Both the position numbers and the translations under genes were made by a program. A DNA stretch of 23,712 nt, from positions 1 to 23,712 of IMG/VR virus record IMGVR_UViG_3300009505_000814, one strand, 5' to 3'. This DNA comes from a virus. This document shows positions 21,913 to 23,712 of the stretch, piece by piece. The notes beneath the pieces were generated by a model that had not been told where the DNA came from, ran no database searches, and saw only the letters and a program-made list of their open reading frames with translations. How positions within the stretch are numbered: position 1 is the stretch's first letter; each line of letters begins with the position of its first letter.

Positions 21913-22354
21913 AAAAAAATTCTCTGAAACTAGAGTAGGTAAATTTCTTAAAAAGGTTGCACCGAAAATCTTTGGTGTATTGGGCGACGTTATTCCGTCT
22001 GTTGGTATTTTAAACAAGGCTAAGGCTTTAATTCAAAATGATAATAGCATAACGGCAGAAGATAAAGAAATTGCTTTAGAACTACTTAAAATTGATACAA
22101 TAGAAATTCAGGAAATTACTAAGCGGTGGGAATCAGATAACCTTTCAGATAGTTGGCTTTCAAAAAATACAAGGCCAATTACATTGATATTTTTAACCTT
22201 GTCTATGACAATTTTAATAGTATTAGATTCTTTGAATATAGAGTTTTCTGTTGGTAGTGAATGGGTTGACCTACTTAAATCACTTTTAATTACAGTTTAT
22301 GTTGCTTATTTTGGTAGCAGGGGCGTTGAAAAATTTAAGTCTTTGGGAAGATAA
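21902..22354 (+). CDS. 3TM-type holin
   Basis: This 150-residue protein resembles phage/GTA 3TM holins. A basic N-terminus (KNKKKFSETRVGKFLKKVAP) leads to a hydrophobic segment at about 22-36, then a helical middle (AEDKEIALELLKIDTIEIQE). The conserved WESDNLSDSWLSKNTRPITL block (80-99) is followed by a membrane span at about 97-111, a short loop with SVGSEW, and a last span (LLKSLLITVYVAYFG, about 124-138). It makes pores in the inner membrane so the M15 peptidase can reach the wall. It is the last gene before an AT-rich gap (22355-22512), so it probably ends the late transcript. Confidence 0.75.
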   Translation: MKNKKKFSETRVGKFLKKVAPKIFGVLGDVIPSVGILNKAKALIQNDNSITAEDKEIALELLKIDTIEIQEITKRWESDNLSDSWLSKNTRPITLIFLTLSMTILIVLDSLNIEFSVGSEWVDLLKSLLITVYVAYFGSRGVEKFKSLGR

Positions 22355-22482
22355 AGGGAGTTGAATAATAGCCCTATATTCTTATTTTTATTTTATATTT
22401 ATATTCACTTATAGTTATAACTATTTTACTATTATAATTTTATGTATTTTTATTTTAATATTATTTTTTAAATATATTTATA

Positions 22483-22490
22483 TATATTTG
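22483..22490 (+). promoter_or_regulatory. Host-type -7 element before recombination gene
   Basis: TATATTTG matches TAnnTTTG and stands 22 nt before ATG 22513. No clear -33 TTTG is seen at the right distance. It lies in the extremely AT-rich gap 22355-22512, so a chance match is possible. Otherwise that gap holds only a weak AGGG...CCCT inverted repeat (22355-22375). Confidence 0.4.
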
Positions 22491-22512
22491 AATAATATGC
22501 TTTAATAAAAAA

Positions 22513-22968
22513 ATGCTAAGTTTATATTTTTATTCCACAAGAAAAAACAATTTTAGTAAAATTTTAAAAATATTGAAATCTAATAAAAAAATAAGCAGGT
22601 CAAAAATAGTTAAAAAGCTAGATGCAATATTTAGTCAATATATTAGACTTAAAGATTCAGTAAATGAAAAGGCGACTTGTTTTACTTGCGGAAAAGTAGA
22701 CCATTGGAAAAAGCTACAAAACGGACATTTTCAATCTAGAAAGCATTATTCAACTAGGTGGGACGAAATTAATTGTCAAGTGCAATGTGCCGGGTGCAAT
22801 GTTTTTAAATATGGAGAGCAGTACAAATTTTCTGTAAACCTAGACGCAAAATACGGTCAAGGAACTGCAGAAAGGCTAAGTATTAAAGCACAGCAAATAA
22901 TTAAATTATCTAACTTTGAACTAGAAGAAATGATAAAAGAATATAAAACTTTTGTAGATTCATATTAA
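22513..22968 (+). CDS. ninG-like: NinG-like recombination protein (HNH-type zinc fold)
   Basis: This 151-residue protein matches the lambda NinG/Rap family. It has KKLDAIFSQYIRLKD (34-48), the zinc pair CFTCGK (about 57-62), HWKKLQNGHFQSRKHYSTRW (65-84), then INCQVQCAGCNVFKYGEQYK with the second Cys pair. The NGHFQSRKH segment carries the HNH-like catalytic His residues. Rap is a structure-specific nuclease acting on recombination intermediates in phage DNA. The N-terminal 25 residues, up to KKISRSKI, extend beyond the usual start and are Lys-rich. No inner ATG offers a shorter start. It begins a new functional region with a host-type -7 element upstream. Confidence 0.85.
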   Translation: MLSLYFYSTRKNNFSKILKILKSNKKISRSKIVKKLDAIFSQYIRLKDSVNEKATCFTCGKVDHWKKLQNGHFQSRKHYSTRWDEINCQVQCAGCNVFKYGEQYKFSVNLDAKYGQGTAERLSIKAQQIIKLSNFELEEMIKEYKTFVDSY

Positions 22969-23003
22969 ATGACTACATTTGAACGTTCTGTTTACCAAAC
23001 GAG

Positions 23004-23038
23004 AAAAGGGGTTGAATTAATTTTCACCCTTTTTTTTT
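23004..23038 (+). terminator. Intrinsic terminator after ninG-like gene
   Basis: AAAAG plus GGGTTGAA (23004-23016) pairs with TTTCACCC plus TTTTT (23022-23034), with one mismatch and wobbles, over a 5-nt loop. T continues to 23038. The flanking A and T runs make it potentially bidirectional. Confidence 0.75.
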
Positions 23039-23046
23039 GTTTTTTA

Positions 23047-23097
23047 TTTCTCTATTAATATTTTTTTACTACATTTGTATTGCAAACAAATACAAAT
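23047..23097 (+). promoter_or_regulatory. Host-type promoter with overlapping palindromic operator
   Basis: TACATTTG at 23070-23077 matches TAnnTTTG; TTTC at 23047-23050 is a one-mismatch -33 element with a 19-nt spacer. A perfect 9-bp inverted repeat, ATTTGTATT (23073-23081) and AATACAAAT (23089-23097) with a 7-nt centre, covers the -7 element and the predicted start near 23084. That is the position of a repressor operator. Confidence 0.55.
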
Positions 23098-23116
23098 TAA
23101 TTTAAAATTAGGTAAA

Positions 23117-23266
23117 ATGGACGCAATTATTTGGAAAGACAAGACAGTAACTTACAAAAACAAAAGCAACAAAGTAGTAACAGAGGAATTAAAAAAGTAT
23201 GACGGGAACAAGGGCTTTATAATGCCACAATCATATTTAGATGCCTTAAAAAGTTTAAAAAAATAA
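23117..23266 (+). CDS. 49-residue basic hypothetical protein
   Basis: I choose ATG 23117, with GGTAAA just before it. A TTG at 23075 would add 14 residues but overlaps the -7 element, so it is not a likely start. The product (MDAIIWKDKTVTYKNKSNKV...IMPQSYLDALKSLKK) is Lys-rich, with two beta strands then a helix. It could bind nucleic acid. The strong palindrome over its promoter suggests tight control. No family is recognised. Confidence 0.55.
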   Translation: MDAIIWKDKTVTYKNKSNKVVTEELKKYDGNKGFIMPQSYLDALKSLKK

Positions 23267-23285
23267 TAATTTAAAAAGCAAAATT

Positions 23286-23528
23286 ATGAGGCAAAAAACA
23301 CAATTTGAAAAAGACCTAGATTTGTCAATGTCAATTAATGGTAAACAATCGTCTAGAGGCTATTATAATCTAATTGTTAGTATTAGGGACGTAAAACTTT
23401 TTAGCGGAGGCTTGAAGCCTCACAGGCATTGGAGATTAAAAGATGTTAAATGGTATTTTGGCTTAAAAGGAAATACTGAAAAAGTATTACTAGGCTTAGA
23501 AGATTATCTTTCAATTTTAAAAAAATAA
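23286..23528 (+). CDS. 80-residue basic hypothetical protein
   Basis: ATG 23286, 19 bases after the previous stop, follows an AAAAAGCAAAATT leader. The 80-residue product has beta strands (GYYNLIVSIRDVKLFSGGLK), a HRHW motif at 46-49 and a C-terminal helix (NTEKVLLGLEDYLSILKK). It probably shares a transcript with the 23117 gene. No family recognised; a small regulatory or DNA-associated phage protein is plausible. Confidence 0.5.
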   Translation: MRQKTQFEKDLDLSMSINGKQSSRGYYNLIVSIRDVKLFSGGLKPHRHWRLKDVKWYFGLKGNTEKVLLGLEDYLSILKK

Positions 23529-23544
23529 TTAATATTAATAAACC

Positions 23545-23571
23545 GGGCTATAACTTAAATTTTTATAGCCC
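23545..23571 (+). promoter_or_regulatory. Perfect 9-bp hairpin in leader of last gene
   Basis: GGGCTATAA (23545-23553) pairs perfectly with TTATAGCCC (23563-23571) over a 9-nt loop. No T run follows, so it is not a standard terminator. It ends 16 nt before ATG 23588. CGGG (23544-23547) could alternatively pair with CCCG (23578-23581), closer to the start codon. Confidence 0.55.
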
Positions 23572-23587
23572 ACAAAACCCGATAAAA

Positions 23588-23712
23588 ATGGTAACAGAAC
23601 AATTAAATAATTTTAAGTATATTATAAAAGATAATTTGAATACTTATATTAAAATGGTGGATAATTTAGATGAAGTTCACAAAGTTTTGAATAAACTATC
23701 GTATCAATTTAA
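23588..23712 (+). CDS. N-terminal fragment of an unknown protein
   Basis: ATG 23588 opens a frame that runs off the window edge after 41 full codons. The visible part (MVTEQLNNFKYIIKDNLNTY, then IKMVDNLDEVHKVLNKLSYQ) looks fully helical. The family cannot be named from this part. The hairpin at 23545-23571 lies in its leader. Confidence 0.5.
   Translation, partial: MVTEQLNNFKYIIKDNLNTYIKMVDNLDEVHKVLNKLSYQF

Noticed and set aside
22355-22375. AGGG...CCCT inverted repeat after the holin gene
   Set aside because: Only four base pairs with a long loop and no T tract; too weak to call a terminator.
22969-23058. 29-codon ORF right after the ninG-like gene (MTTFERSVYQTRKGVELIFT...)
   Set aside because: It runs straight through the terminator hairpin and T tract at 23004-23038, and its Phe-rich end is a by-product of T runs.
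1-23712. CRISPR array, tRNA or rRNA genes, insertion sequences
   Set aside because: No regular repeat-spacer series, no cloverleaf-like segment and no transposase frame was noticed on either strand.

Overview
The window looks like part of the genome of a tailed, long-tailed (siphovirus-like) phage, or prophage, of a Bacteroidota host, probably a Flavobacteriia-type bacterium. The DNA is very AT-rich and every convincing gene lies on the + strand. Starts are preceded by A-rich tracts rather than strong Shine-Dalgarno sites, and three sites match the Bacteroidota housekeeping promoter -7 element TAnnTTTG. Many proteins resemble the conserved virion proteins of Bacteroidota phages: the FN3-tailed tail protein, the long portal, the XkdF-like protease, and a BspA/DUF285 repeat protein.

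Layout. 1-422: tail end of one gene and two tiny ORFs. 457-3892: an accessory block of ParB-like protein, double cupin, IbrA-like PAPS-reductase/DUF3440 protein, IbrB-like ParB protein and SET-domain protein, all tightly coupled and running into the terminase genes. 3892-5386: small and large terminase subunits; the large subunit appears to start at TTG. 5415-5978: a host-type promoter, three very small genes (one a zinc-ribbon protein) and a hairpin terminator. 6026-13492: tail genes, including a tail-assembly-chaperone pair with a T10 slippery tract for -1 frameshifting, connector/completion proteins, an 819-residue FN3-ended tail protein and the tape measure protein. 13527-15969: head genes (XkdF-like protease, a Cys-rich microprotein, an acidic scaffold-like protein and the major capsid protein), ended by a strong terminator. 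16045-16575: probable major tail protein. 16576-16805: a non-coding stretch with a 22-bp direct repeat, a terminator and a promoter-like motif. 16806-19731: a small virion protein, a 687-residue portal with a C-terminal extension, and a connector. 19728-22354: M15 peptidase (endolysin candidate), conserved small phage proteins, a small membrane protein, the DUF285 protein (receptor-binding candidate) and a 3TM-type holin. 22483-23712: start of another transcription block with a NinG/HNH recombination protein and small unknown genes.

How the parts work together. Terminase, portal, protease, scaffold and capsid proteins build and fill the head. The chaperone pair, tape measure, tail tube and FN3 tail protein build the tail. 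The M15 peptidase and holin candidates lyse the cell. The order is unusual compared with the lambda/HK97 pattern: tail genes come before head genes, and the portal lies about 12 kb from the terminase.

Two points deserve most attention. The first is the ParB-cupin-IbrA-IbrB(-SET) block, a compact enzyme set with no obvious structural role. The second is a recurring motif, (C/T)AAA-N15-CGTTATA, whose TATAAT-like part ends only 3-7 nt before four late-gene start codons. It differs from the host-type TAnnTTTG promoters elsewhere in the window and suggests a phage-specific late promoter class that makes nearly leaderless mRNAs. All functions are read from the sequence by eye; no database search was run.
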